This document shows positions 22,893-30,828 of a stretch of 64,000 nucleotides of DNA, piece by piece. Position 1 is the stretch's first letter. Each line of letters opens with the position of its first letter. The notes below the pieces were generated by a model. That model was given only the letters and a program-made list of their open reading frames with translations, did no database searches and was not told where the DNA came from. Made by a program: the position numbers and the translations under genes. The stretch comes from a virus: IMG/VR virus record IMGVR_UViG_3300044490_000250, positions 1 to 64,000 of that record, one strand, 5' to 3'.

Positions 22893-23277
22893 GCGGATGG
22901 TCATGCGGCTGGTTGGGGAGTGGAAGGAGCGCCTGGGGCTGGTGGGGTGGGAGGTGCAGGTGTTCTTCATCAACGACCGGTACATCGAAGTAGATGAGGA
23001 AGGGTTGACGGTGCAGGCCAGGGTGACGTGCCGCGCGGCGCTCAAGCATTGCTCGCTTGAGCTCGCCATGCTGGAGGTGTCAGACGAGTGCGTGCGGTGG
23101 CTGGTGTGCCATGAGATGCTGCACGTGGCCCTCACCAACCTACGCGAGGTGACGAAGACAGCGGTGCAGGAGTTGTCCCCTCAGGCGGCGTCTGTGGTGC
23201 AGCGGCTACACGATCTCCACGAGGAGGCGTTGGTTGTGACGCTCACCCACGCCTTCGAGCAAGGAGCGCCTCAATGA
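22879..23277 (+). CDS. SprT/Spartan-like zinc metalloprotease
   Basis: 132 residues from TTG at 22879, behind GAGG; starts at 22861 (TTG) and 22897 (ATG) are possible. The motif LVCHEMLHVAL near residue 75-85 is a zincin HExxH (HEMLH), preceded by a strand-rich segment with WEVQVFF and followed by helices with further His and Glu. SprT-like proteases digest DNA-protein crosslinks. It lies in the same operon as Mre11/Rad50-like genes, which supports a role in clearing protein-blocked DNA. Another gluzincin family is the alternative. Confidence 0.6.
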   Translation: MSKTERMVMRLVGEWKERLGLVGWEVQVFFINDRYIEVDEEGLTVQARVTCRAALKHCSLELAMLEVSDECVRWLVCHEMLHVALTNLREVTKTAVQELSPQAASVVQRLHDLHEEALVVTLTHAFEQGAPQ

Positions 23278-23450
23278 GGTGTCGAGTGCAGGATGGAGGT
23301 GTTCGAGTGGACGGCGTTTCTGGGCTACTCCCCGGACAGGTCATCACGTTTACGGTGGAGGAGATCGAGATACTGGAGGAGTGCCTGCAGCAACTACAGA
23401 TCGAGGCGTTGGCCGAGATCGTGGAACTGGACGAGCTCGGTCTAGGCTGA
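23274..23450 (+). CDS. Small acidic protein
   Basis: 58 residues, ATG 23274 to TGA 23448-23450, overlapping the end of the protease gene by four bases with GGAG upstream. The product begins MRCRVQDGGVRV and is strongly acidic and helical in its second half (TVEEIEILEECLQQLQ, EALAEIVELDE), which may form a leucine-rich helix pair. No function is known. The coupling and composition support a real gene. Confidence 0.55.
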   Translation: MRCRVQDGGVRVDGVSGLLPGQVITFTVEEIEILEECLQQLQIEALAEIVELDELGLG

Positions 23451-23510
23451 GCCGCCCCATCGCCGGCGCGCCCTCTTCCTGGGTGGGCGCCGCAGAAGGG
23501 ACAACCACAC

Positions 23511-24341
23511 ATGATGCCAGCGTTGCGGAGAGTGGCGGAGATCGCGGAGCAGGTCGCACGAGAGGGGAAGCAGCGGAAGGTTGTCACGGTCAACGGAGTG
23601 CCATTCAACACCGCGGAGCGGGGCTACTGCTTGCGGTTTGTGCGGCTGGCGCTCACGGCCGCCATCCGAGAGGTCGACCCCAGCTACGTGTTCGGCGCGC
23701 AGTGGGTGGCCGACCCAGAGTGGAGCTACTTTCCGTGGTTTGCCCAGTACGCCAGCCAGTCTTGCCAGAAGCTGCAGAAGGGCGGGGAGGGGCTGTTCGG
23801 GCACTACGGCCACATCAGCACGCCGTCACCAGGGGACATCGTGGGCTTCGAGCCGTACAGCCGACCCCCAGGCCACATCGCGATCTTCCTGGGGGGCGGT
23901 CGGATAGCGGAGAACACCAGCAGCGCAGAGCGAGGGCCGGGCACCGTCATCTCAAGCCTGGAGCACCCCACCTTGCAGGGACGAGCGCACTTCTTCCGGG
24001 TGCTGCCGCAGCAGGTGGGGGGGACGGACCTGCTGGTGGTGGGGCCTGACGGCAAGCCGATTGTCTGCGCTCCCACCGAGGAGGACGGTGTGACCACGGC
24101 CGACTTGCAGCCGTTGGTGGAGGCGCTCAACCTTCAACTGCAGGCCAGCATCGGGGTAGGGGGTTACGGGCAGATGCTAACCTCCACCGTCGTTTCCTGG
24201 ACCGCGCGCGTGCGCCTGCGCCGGTTGCTGGAGGCGTGCGGCTACGCTGTCAACTTCGTAGTCCACCCCGATGGCCGGCAGCGCATCTACGTGCAGCACA
24301 AGGAACAGAGGCTGGACATCCCGGAGGGGGCGCACCTGTAG
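23511..24341 (+). CDS. Putative endolysin: NlpC/P60- or CHAP-like peptidoglycan hydrolase
   Basis: 276 residues. The N-terminal 160 residues have a Cys/His protease pattern: nucleophile in RGYCLRFVRLAL (near 42), GDIVGFEP, PPGHIAIFLGGG (His near 122) and AENTSS, the third polar residue. This order fits NlpC/P60- or CHAP-type amidases and endopeptidases that cut peptidoglycan peptides. A Thr/Glu linker leads to a C-terminal helical domain (about 190-276), perhaps a cell-wall-binding part. There is no signal peptide, so release would need a holin, and a candidate is encoded at 29086-29394. It is the last + strand gene. Confidence 0.65.
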   Translation: MMPALRRVAEIAEQVAREGKQRKVVTVNGVPFNTAERGYCLRFVRLALTAAIREVDPSYVFGAQWVADPEWSYFPWFAQYASQSCQKLQKGGEGLFGHYGHISTPSPGDIVGFEPYSRPPGHIAIFLGGGRIAENTSSAERGPGTVISSLEHPTLQGRAHFFRVLPQQVGGTDLLVVGPDGKPIVCAPTEEDGVTTADLQPLVEALNLQLQASIGVGGYGQMLTSTVVSWTARVRLRRLLEACGYAVNFVVHPDGRQRIYVQHKEQRLDIPEGAHL

Positions 24342-24345
24342 CCCT

Positions 24346-24362
24346 ACAACACACCGTGTTGT
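24346..24362. terminator. 7-bp hairpin at the convergent junction
   Basis: ACAACAC (24346-24352) pairs with GTGTTGT (24356-24362) around ACC, starting 5 bases after the endolysin stop. It probably helps end + strand transcription. Confidence 0.5.
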
Positions 24363-24395
24363 TGGACGAGATTGTCAACATCTGCGAACAGCGAC

Positions 24396-24420
24396 GCCCG
24401 GTAGGACCATCCTACCGGGC
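24396..24420. terminator. Perfect 11-bp bidirectional hairpin
   Basis: GCCCGGTAGGA (24396-24406) and TCCTACCGGGC (24410-24420) pair perfectly around CCA, with TTCGTT after it on the + strand. It lies between the convergent gene sets and can serve both. Confidence 0.7.
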
Positions 24421-24433
24421 TTCGTTACTGGAG

Positions 24434-24516
24434 AGGGGCAGGGCCGGATTCGATACCGGCACTTGGAGTCCCCTTTCAAGAGGGGCGCGTGTCGCTGCTT
24501 TTGGACTACCTGCCCC
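24434..24516 (-). tRNA. tRNA-like fold with Ser(UGA)-type anticodon loop and 8-bp acceptor
   Basis: Read on the - strand from 24516. GGGGCAGG pairs with CCTGCCCC over 8 bp. TA follows (bases 8-9), then a 3-bp D-stem GTC/GAC, an anticodon arm CCCC/GGGG with the loop CTTGAAA (anticodon UGA, T33 and A37 present), a 3-bp variable arm ACT-CCA-AGT, and a 5-bp T-stem GCCGG/CCGGC whose loop TATCGAAT has one base more than usual. No CCA is encoded. The 8+5 acceptor domain recalls tRNASec, and the short D- and variable arms recall unusual tRNASer-like molecules. It may be an aberrant tRNA or just a 3' structure of the late transcript. Confidence 0.35.
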
Positions 24517-24519
24517 ACG

Positions 24520-24984
24520 CTAGCTGCGCCCGGCGACCTCACGGAACTGCTCCAACGTCCACAGCCGGCCGTCAGCGGTGAGCACTAGGCTTTGCTCAAA
24601 CGCGCGTGTACCTTTCGCTACGAGACAGGCAAACGGTGAGGCCTCCTTGCAGACCGACTGGCACTGCTTGAGCGCGTCCCGCAGCACCGACAACACCCCG
24701 CCCTTGGCGCCGATCGTCTCCCAGCTGTACGCCTTCACTTCCCCGACCCACCCGTTGCCGCTGATGTCGTGCAGGGCCTCCCAGTCTCGCAGGTTCCCCC
24801 ACAGGTACCGTGATACGCGGTTCTCCACCGTCTTGCTGCGGGAGAGGGTGGACGTGCGCTTGGGGGTCACGCGGAGGCGAGGGAGCAGCGCGTCTAAGCA
24901 GCAGCGCCACACGTCGGGTTCCTCGCCACTCTTCATCCTCCGCAGCCAGTCCTCAGGGTCCCCGCCGCACCCAGGACATCTCAT
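24520..24984 (-). CDS. Zinc-ribbon protein, possible PD-(D/E)xK-type nuclease
   Basis: 154 residues. The N-terminus MRCPGCGGDPEDW is half of a zinc ribbon, with further Cys at WRCCL. The middle reads LRDWEALHDISGNGWVGEVKAY: an acidic residue followed by ExK after a short strand is compatible with a PD-(D/E)xK active site, but the fold cannot be confirmed. It has AAGGAG upstream. It is the last gene of the - strand series and runs up to the tRNA-like fold. A small resolvase or packaging nuclease would fit. Confidence 0.5.
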   Translation of the reverse strand: MRCPGCGGDPEDWLRRMKSGEEPDVWRCCLDALLPRLRVTPKRTSTLSRSKTVENRVSRYLWGNLRDWEALHDISGNGWVGEVKAYSWETIGAKGGVLSVLRDALKQCQSVCKEASPFACLVAKGTRAFEQSLVLTADGRLWTLEQFREVAGRS

Positions 24985-25019
24985 CTCGTGTGCTCCTTAT
25001 CTAAGGGCGCGCCGCTCGC

Positions 25020-25241
25020 TCACAGTCCGAGGGCCGCCTTGACATCCTCCGGCGTCGGGGTTCCGTGCTCGATGACCCACTTCGCGGCCGCCTTCGCTAG
25101 CTTCAGCGCCTTCTTGGTCGAACCCGCGTCGTAGCCCTGCGTCACCGCGTGCAGCACGAACAGCCCTGCGTCCTCGCACTGCCGTAGCATGTACTCCTGC
25201 GCGGGCTTCCGCAGCCCGTCAAGCAAGTCACTCAGCGACAT
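25020..25241 (-). CDS. Small helical hypothetical protein
   Basis: 73 residues from the ATG at 25241, preferred over the ATG at 25247 because AAGGAGG lies 9 bases upstream. It is helical (MSLSDLLDGLRKPAQEYMLR, KKALKLAKAAAKWVIEHG) and ends TPEDVKAALGL. No motif was recognised. It overlaps the end of the next upstream gene. Confidence 0.5.
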   Translation of the reverse strand: MSLSDLLDGLRKPAQEYMLRQCEDAGLFVLHAVTQGYDAGSTKKALKLAKAAAKWVIEHGTPTPEDVKAALGL

Positions 25242-25644
25242 CGCCATTGACCTCCTTCTGGTGTTGGCTCTTCCTCCACGGCAGCTCGTCCAACTCCAAC
25301 GGGTGTGGGTTCTGCGGCAGTTTGTCAGCCATGCGTTTCAGATTCCCGTTCAGCACGGCCAGCCCGATGTGGGTCTCCTCCACAAATGTCTGAAGCCGTG
25401 TCTCGAAGGACCGCAGGGTTTTCCCCGTCGACTCATGCTGTTCCCGGCAGAAGGTGGTCGTCACGGTCTCGCCGTGGCTTCGCAGGCAGTCGGTCACGGC
25501 CACCTTGTCCCGCTCGATGGCCTCGATCCTCGCCATCGTTTGCGCCCGCCACACCGCCCACGACACGATCGCTCCAACAAAGCCCAGTGCGATCGTCCCC
25601 ACCGTCAGCAGGTTTCCGAGCGTTACGGTGCTGTCGAACGTCAT
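25228..25644 (-). CDS. Membrane-anchored coiled-coil protein
   Basis: 138 residues behind GGAGGG. One N-terminal membrane helix (about residues 8-32, TLGNLLTVGTIALGFVGAIV) is followed by a long charged helix (RAQTMARIEAIERDKVAV) and two Cys. Type II single-TM proteins with a coiled coil at this position are common in phage lysis regions, for example as spanin-like or holin-accessory proteins. The role is inferred only from topology and from lying within 4 kb of the holin-like gene. Confidence 0.55.
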   Translation of the reverse strand: MTFDSTVTLGNLLTVGTIALGFVGAIVSWAVWRAQTMARIEAIERDKVAVTDCLRSHGETVTTTFCREQHESTGKTLRSFETRLQTFVEETHIGLAVLNGNLKRMADKLPQNPHPLELDELPWRKSQHQKEVNGDVAE

Positions 25645-25694
25645 ACCAAACCCTCCGTGGGCGGGCGCCAGCAGGAGTCTACCTTGGATGTCAT

Positions 25695-28061
25695 CTACGA
25701 CAGCCCCAGCAGGTTGACCGAGGACAAGTCGTCGGTGTCCAGCTCAAACCTCACCGTCAGCTTCGCGGCTGGGATATGGGCGACGTACTCCGCCGGCTTG
25801 TTCTCGTCGAAAGGTGTCATAGTGTCGGTGGGCAGCAGATCACAGTAGGCGTAGCTGTGGTCATCGGCCTCGGTGCTCTCCACCTTTTCCATCGAGACCA
25901 CTGTGTCATCGTCCACGGAGGCAGCGTTCTTGAGCCGCACCGTGAAGACCGGGCGCTCCGACGTGTCCTCGGACGGGTACTGCGCCTGGATGTCTCGCAG
26001 GCGCACGTAGACCCTCCGCTGAGCTGGGTCGGCGGCTTGGCCTGGGTTGAACGCGGCCATGCTGAGTTCGAAGGTCTCGGGCGACTCGTCCACGACGACC
26101 GACTCCGGGTTGTGCTCGTAGCCCGTCACTCCGAACGCGTGTAGCCACCACGTGCCGTCGTCCAGCCGCAGAGTGCACTGACCGGAGGAGTTGCTCGTGG
26201 CTCGGGCGACCGGCAGGCCGTCCTCGGTGGCCGCAGCGGCGACCCTCGCGCTCATTATAGGCACGTCGCCTGTTCCCAGTACGGTGACGATGACGGTGCG
26301 CGCTCCGGTGCCGGGGCCCAGCGCATCGAGTAGCTCAGGCAGCGTCGTTCCTGTGTCTTCCAAAATGTCGTCGAGATGCTCGTCAATGCTGTCGGCGGCG
26401 GGCGCCCCCGCGCTCGGCGCCAGCTTCATGGCATCGCGGATGTCTTGTGCGTTCGGAACCGTAGTCACTGGGGCATCAAGGTTGTCGAGTTTCGCGGCAC
26501 GAGCAGAGGTCCATACGGTACGGTCGAGCCACTGTGACGCATTCGATAGTGCATCCAGAGGGAACCCTTCCGGCGGGTGCCCGTCCGCCCATATGTCGCT
26601 GACCGCTACGTCGTTCAAGGCCGCGATTAGGGATTGGATGTCGTCGAGCGTGTTGAGTGTGCCGCTGACCTCGATACGACCATCCGTGTCCACAAGCAGG
26701 CTGCGCCCGGCGGTGACTGCCGTGAGGGCGGGGCGTTTCACGTTCACATACAACGTCTCGCTCCGCGCCTCGTTGGAGGAGATGGTGAGCACCAGTTGAG
26801 CCGACTGCACCCCATCCCCCAGCGTAACCATGCCCGCCTCGTCGATGGCAAGTGAGTGAACGCCAGGTTGATTGGCCGCGTCTACCGCCTGAACGGTCGG
26901 CGTCGTCATAGCCGTGTTGGCTCCGCCGTCCAGCGAGTAGTTGACCGCGACCCCGGTCAACGAGGTCTCGGGCGTCTCCAGATCGGTCGAGTCCACGGCC
27001 TTGAAGTACACGTACCTTCCGTCGTCCGCGTGAGCAATCTCCGCAACCATAGGGGAGACAACCGCCGGGGCTCCCCAGGCTGCCGTGATGGTGTCCACGA
27101 GCAGGACAACGCATGGGTATGCGGTCGCGGTGTCAGTCCACGCCCCGGAGCCGGTGCGCTGCGTGAGAATGTAGTTCGCGGGCAGCCCGGCCCAATCTAC
27201 AACGGTCAGAGTACGGATAGAGTTACTGACCGCCGAGGTCGTATAGAAGACGACCCGGTACGTCTGCCCTGACGACAGGGAGATGGGTGTGAAGAACTGA
27301 GACCACCGCAGCCCGTTGCCGTCGAGGAGGTCGGGAATGGTAGCCGAGCCAAGGAGGTTTGACGCATAGTCGTAGACCCGCACCTCATTGGTCTGCCCCG
27401 TCGCCCCGAAGGACAGCGCGGTCTTGACACCCGTCAGGGTCATGTCTGCAGGAGCCGTAAACTTGACACCAATGTGGTCAGGTCCTGACGAACTGTACCC
27501 AGCCGACGCAAGTGCCGAGACGGCCAGCCCCCCGTAGTATGTCGTGCCTGCAATCGCCGAGAAGACGGGCGGATTAGCAGGGAACGCCGTCCAGGATGCG
27601 CCGTCATAACGCCTCGCTAGGCAAGATGCCCCGACACCCGACCCCGTAGTCGTCTGATCGGTAATGGTCACCTTGTTGGATGCGTTGATCGTACCGCTAC
27701 TGTAGCGGATGGTCACATGGATGACCGTTCCCGCCGCGATGGAGCCCGTGTTGCTGTCCAGCGTGATCTCGGTCCAGCCCGCTGCCAGGGTCTGCGAGTG
27801 ATATGCTCCACCGCCGTTCAGGTACGTCCCGCTTGCCACGCCCGATCCGTTGTCCGACTCGATACCGATAGTATAGGTCGGAGAAGACCCTGTGACGGAC
27901 GCCACAAGGATGCCGACCTTGGTCACGGTTGCCGTGGTGGGCATGGTCAGCCGCCACGAGACAACCTTCCCTGAGGCGTCCAAGGCATAGTTCGATGCCG
28001 TTGAGCCCCACAGGTCCCACCACGATGGGAGGCCGGAGTTGACGGTGAGCGTCTGTTGCAT
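25695..28061 (-). CDS. Large tail fibre / receptor-binding structural protein
   Basis: 788 residues, rich in Ser, Thr and Gly with repeated beta-sandwich-like segments: two N-terminal jelly-roll-like regions (about 1-150 and 170-330), an Ig-like centre (about 350-470), a helical stretch (about 480-610) and a further beta domain starting near 625 (GARTVIVTVLGTGDVPI...CTLRLDDGTWWLHAFGV) like a carboxypeptidase-regulatory fold. The C-terminal end is acidic. It lies among fibre and tailspike genes and was probably assembled from exchangeable modules. Adsorption to the host surface is the likely role. Confidence 0.6.
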   Translation of the reverse strand: MQQTLTVNSGLPSWWDLWGSTASNYALDASGKVVSWRLTMPTTATVTKVGILVASVTGSSPTYTIGIESDNGSGVASGTYLNGGGAYHSQTLAAGWTEITLDSNTGSIAAGTVIHVTIRYSSGTINASNKVTITDQTTTGSGVGASCLARRYDGASWTAFPANPPVFSAIAGTTYYGGLAVSALASAGYSSSGPDHIGVKFTAPADMTLTGVKTALSFGATGQTNEVRVYDYASNLLGSATIPDLLDGNGLRWSQFFTPISLSSGQTYRVVFYTTSAVSNSIRTLTVVDWAGLPANYILTQRTGSGAWTDTATAYPCVVLLVDTITAAWGAPAVVSPMVAEIAHADDGRYVYFKAVDSTDLETPETSLTGVAVNYSLDGGANTAMTTPTVQAVDAANQPGVHSLAIDEAGMVTLGDGVQSAQLVLTISSNEARSETLYVNVKRPALTAVTAGRSLLVDTDGRIEVSGTLNTLDDIQSLIAALNDVAVSDIWADGHPPEGFPLDALSNASQWLDRTVWTSARAAKLDNLDAPVTTVPNAQDIRDAMKLAPSAGAPAADSIDEHLDDILEDTGTTLPELLDALGPGTGARTVIVTVLGTGDVPIMSARVAAAATEDGLPVARATSNSSGQCTLRLDDGTWWLHAFGVTGYEHNPESVVVDESPETFELSMAAFNPGQAADPAQRRVYVRLRDIQAQYPSEDTSERPVFTVRLKNAASVDDDTVVSMEKVESTEADDHSYAYCDLLPTDTMTPFDENKPAEYVAHIPAAKLTVRFELDTDDLSSVNLLGLS

Positions 28062-28082
28062 CGTGGCCTTCGCCTCCAGGTA

Positions 28083-29084
28083 TTATGGGTAGGCGGGACT
28101 GTACGTGTTCCCAGACAGGTAGAGTTGCGGACTGCCGGAAACGACTAGGCTATCCGTCACCCCAGTGACAACGGATTCGACCAACTCAAGCGGCGCTGTC
28201 CCTGTGTGCTGAACACCGTAGGTGTCGCCTATGATCGAGCACCCACGCGCCTTCACCAGCCCACTCCCTGCAATCCACACGCCGAGAGCGCTGTCGATGT
28301 CACAGCGTTCGATGAGTACGGTCCCCTCCCCATAGCACTTGACCCCATGTGTTCCACCGCTGATTAGGCAGCGGTGCAGCTCGCACATGAAGTCCTCCTC
28401 AACCTCCACGTTCAGGACGCAATCGCGGATGAAGCAACCCCACAGGGTAGCCTTCCCGCGCCTCCAGTTGGCGTCCGCGTTCGTCAGTTGGACCCCCCTC
28501 GCCGAGCAGTCAACGATGGTCAGCCCTGATACTCGGAGGATGGAGTTGTCGATGTTGTTGATGCCGTTGACCGAGTTGGCGAAGACGCCGCCGATGATCT
28601 CGGCGGTCGTGTCGGAATGTTGGCTGAAGCAGTCGTCCCCTGCTCCGGTCCCCATGATGTCGCGGAATACGGCGTCGCTGGTGCCGTCCATGTGGAAGCA
28701 GTCGTTGGGGGAGTCGCGGACCTCAACGCGCTGGACCAGGATGCCGGTGGCTCCGTCTCCGATGCCGATGCCATTCGCGTTGGCACCCGTCACTAGGAGG
28801 TCCTGGACGGTGAGGTTGGCGACCGAGGTGATTGAGATCGACGAGGACGAGGACGAGTTCACGATGGGGCGCGCTCCAGTGCCGTAGGCTCCCCACACAG
28901 TCCCGTTCCGAGCCGCGCCGGTCAGGATGAGTGCGGCGTTGAATGTGCTTCCGCGCTTGAGCAGAATGTGGTCTCCAGAGGTGTACGTCTGCTGCCGCGC
29001 CCAGTTCAGCGTTTCCCAGGCGTTCGCATCGGAGGTACCGTCAGCAAAATCGGAACCGCCGTTCTTGACGTAGTAGGTTGCCAC
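28083..29084 (-). CDS. Right-handed parallel beta-helix tailspike (possible depolymerase)
   Basis: 333 residues from GTG, behind GGAGGGG. The opening YYVKNGGSDFADGTSDANAW is the common N-terminus of pectate-lyase-like beta-helix proteins. From about residue 80 on, short repeats of strand-turn units (VQDLLVTGANANGIGIGDG, VQRVEVRDSPNDCFHMDG, IIGGVFANSVNGINNIDN) continue to the C-terminus. Such phage proteins bind and often cleave host polysaccharides. Asp/Glu pairs are present in the groove-facing turns, but I cannot pick catalytic residues. Confidence 0.75.
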   Translation of the reverse strand: MATYYVKNGGSDFADGTSDANAWETLNWARQQTYTSGDHILLKRGSTFNAALILTGAARNGTVWGAYGTGARPIVNSSSSSSISITSVANLTVQDLLVTGANANGIGIGDGATGILVQRVEVRDSPNDCFHMDGTSDAVFRDIMGTGAGDDCFSQHSDTTAEIIGGVFANSVNGINNIDNSILRVSGLTIVDCSARGVQLTNADANWRRGKATLWGCFIRDCVLNVEVEEDFMCELHRCLISGGTHGVKCYGEGTVLIERCDIDSALGVWIAGSGLVKARGCSIIGDTYGVQHTGTAPLELVESVVTGVTDSLVVSGSPQLYLSGNTYSPAYP

Positions 29085-29085
29085 T

Positions 29086-29394
29086 CTACCCCTCCGACTT
29101 CGGTTTGCGTGTTAGCGTGTGCAAGCCTGTGGCACCCAACCAAGCCAACGCAACCGCCGCGACAAGCTCGCCCCAGTCCACGGGCGTTCCCGACACCTGG
29201 AACGCCACCCACGACGAGACGAGGCCGATCGTCGCCGCCGTCACCGCTGCCGTGACCCGCTTCGGCCAGTCGGCTCCCTGCTGCGGGATTACGCCCAACG
29301 CCTTCAACCCTCGCATGATCGCCCAGGTCAACGCGCCGATTACGGCGACCTGGAGTTCGGGGCTGTCCATAAACGCCTTGGCGAGATGTAGCAC
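29086..29394 (-). CDS. Putative holin (three TM segments)
   Basis: 102 residues from GTG at 29394, chosen because GGAGGG lies 5 bases upstream; an ATG-only start at 29370 is possible. Three hydrophobic segments (about residues 12-33, 46-66, 72-92) and the charged tail TRKPKSEG resemble class I holins, which pierce the inner membrane and release the endolysin. It is preceded by a terminator hairpin and followed closely by the tailspike gene. Confidence 0.55.
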   Translation of the reverse strand: MLHLAKAFMDSPELQVAVIGALTWAIMRGLKALGVIPQQGADWPKRVTAAVTAATIGLVSSWVAFQVSGTPVDWGELVAAVALAWLGATGLHTLTRKPKSEG

Positions 29395-29420
29395 GGGGTC
29401 CCTCCGTAGACAAACAGCAA

Positions 29421-29450
29421 AAGGCAGGCGCTGAGAACAGCGCCTGCCTT
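29421..29450 (-). terminator. 13-bp terminator after the sugar-gene block
   Basis: The 13-base arms 29421-29433 and 29438-29450 (AAGGCAGGCGCTG and its complement) pair perfectly around a 4-base loop. On the - strand the stem is followed by TTGCTGTTTG, a partial T-run, 25 bases after the preceding stop. It is the best Rho-independent terminator in the late region. Confidence 0.75.
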
Positions 29451-29474
29451 GATAGTACCCACTCACCCAGCGGT

Positions 29475-30818
29475 TCAACCGGTAGGAATACCCGTTTCGT
29501 GCGGGGTGTAAACACCGTGCTCATCGGCGCTGGGCTCAGGCATCTGCGCCAAGTAGACCGGGTAGTGCCAGACCGCCCCGTGCTCGGGGTGAAACCCCAA
29601 GAACCACTGACGTGGTACGCTCCCTGTCTTCAGCGGCCCGGTGCTGAACGGACTAGGACCTGTGAGGCAGCCGTTGATGATCTTCTCGCCGTACATGTTG
29701 TCCAAGGTGGACGCGGCGTGGAAGTGCCCCATGTGGATGTAGTGGACGGGGATGTTGGCCAGCGTGGCCATCTTCGCGGATTCGCGGTTGATCCCGTAGT
29801 AGGGGATTCCCAAGTTGTTGGGGATGTCGTCCCCGTGTAGGATCACGTGGTTGAACCTGGGGGCCAGCGGGAGGGTGTACGCCATCCACGGCCCTTCACT
29901 GATGCACCACTTGAGCCTATCTTCGTCTCTGAACCACCCAGCCAGGAACTGGTAGAGCAGCTGGTCCCAGTTGTTCTTCGGGTGCTGCTCCCCCTTCTTG
30001 GCTGACATGCGCCCGTGGTTTCCTCGCACACAGTAGCAGGTGATCGTCTCGTAGTAGGGGAGCAACGACTCCAGCAGTTCCCGAGCCGCCGAGGCGCACG
30101 CCCACATCTGTTCGCTGGTGGGGGTGTCGATATGGACCCCCTGCCCCCGGAAGATGATCTCGCCCTCGACGAAGTCCCCTAGCCAGTTGATGACGAGGTG
30201 GCGCACATCCCCCGTTGCCTGCTCCTTCTGAGTGAGGCGGAGCACATGCCTACCCAGCAGTCTCACCCGCTCTGTGAGGATGGGCGTTGACGCCTCCCCC
30301 AGCCCAGCCACATCGTTCGCCGTCCAGTAGCTGCCCATCTGCCAATCGCTAAGTTCGAGGATCGCGTAGTGCGGCCGGCCGCGTCCCTCGTGGTTAGGGG
30401 CGGAGTAGGGTCTGGGGGTGTACCGGCCGACGTGGCTTAGCACCCCGTCCACCACCGCGTCGACGATCACTGCTTTGCGCGCTAGCTCGTCTTGGAGAGC
30501 ATCGATGGTCTTCTGCTGAGCGTCGGCGCGGCGTTGGTACCGCTGCGCCACAGGCGTGTACTGCTCGTGTGCGTACCCGCCCTCCAGTGTCGTGAGCACC
30601 TCCTCAGGCGTCATGTTGGCTGCTTGGTGCACTTGCGCGAACGCGTGCAGAGCGTGCATGACAGCACGGTGGCTCATGCCTAGCTCGTTTGCGATCTGCC
30701 GACGACTGCGGCCGTCTACTTTCATGCGAGCCACGGTGAGGTCCCGTGACTTTAGACCGATCCCGTTAGCGATCTGCTGCAACGAAACGGCAGGGCGTAC
30801 TTGATCGGCGGAAGGCAT
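29475..30818 (-). CDS. HTH plus metallophosphoesterase protein
   Basis: 447 residues from ATG at 30818, behind GAGGAGG. Residues about 30-60 (VDGRSRRQIANELGMSHRAVMHAL) form a helix-turn-helix of the transposase/sigma-region-4 kind. A calcineurin-like domain follows with LSDWQMGSYW (D-x-Q in place of D-x-H), LGDFVEGE, VRGNHGRM, ILHGDD and HMGHFHA, a near-complete metal-binding set. The mix suggests a DNA-guided phosphodiesterase or nuclease. Related unnamed phosphoesterases occur in many phages. It terminates the sugar-gene transcription unit. Confidence 0.7.
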   Translation of the reverse strand: MPSADQVRPAVSLQQIANGIGLKSRDLTVARMKVDGRSRRQIANELGMSHRAVMHALHAFAQVHQAANMTPEEVLTTLEGGYAHEQYTPVAQRYQRRADAQQKTIDALQDELARKAVIVDAVVDGVLSHVGRYTPRPYSAPNHEGRGRPHYAILELSDWQMGSYWTANDVAGLGEASTPILTERVRLLGRHVLRLTQKEQATGDVRHLVINWLGDFVEGEIIFRGQGVHIDTPTSEQMWACASAARELLESLLPYYETITCYCVRGNHGRMSAKKGEQHPKNNWDQLLYQFLAGWFRDEDRLKWCISEGPWMAYTLPLAPRFNHVILHGDDIPNNLGIPYYGINRESAKMATLANIPVHYIHMGHFHAASTLDNMYGEKIINGCLTGPSPFSTGPLKTGSVPRQWFLGFHPEHGAVWHYPVYLAQMPEPSADEHGVYTPHETGIPTG

Positions 30819-30828
30819 GTAGTCCTCC

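Noticed and set aside
24434-24516. 5' end of a tmRNA on the + strand (GGGGC...GGATTCGA).
   Set aside because: The stretch closes on itself after 83 bases, no tag-coding region or second tRNA half follows, and tmRNA needs about 350 bases.
24434-24516. Selenocysteine tRNA
   Set aside because: The anticodon is UGA, not UCA; the D-stem has 3 bp, the variable arm is tiny, and no SelB/SelA-type genes are seen.
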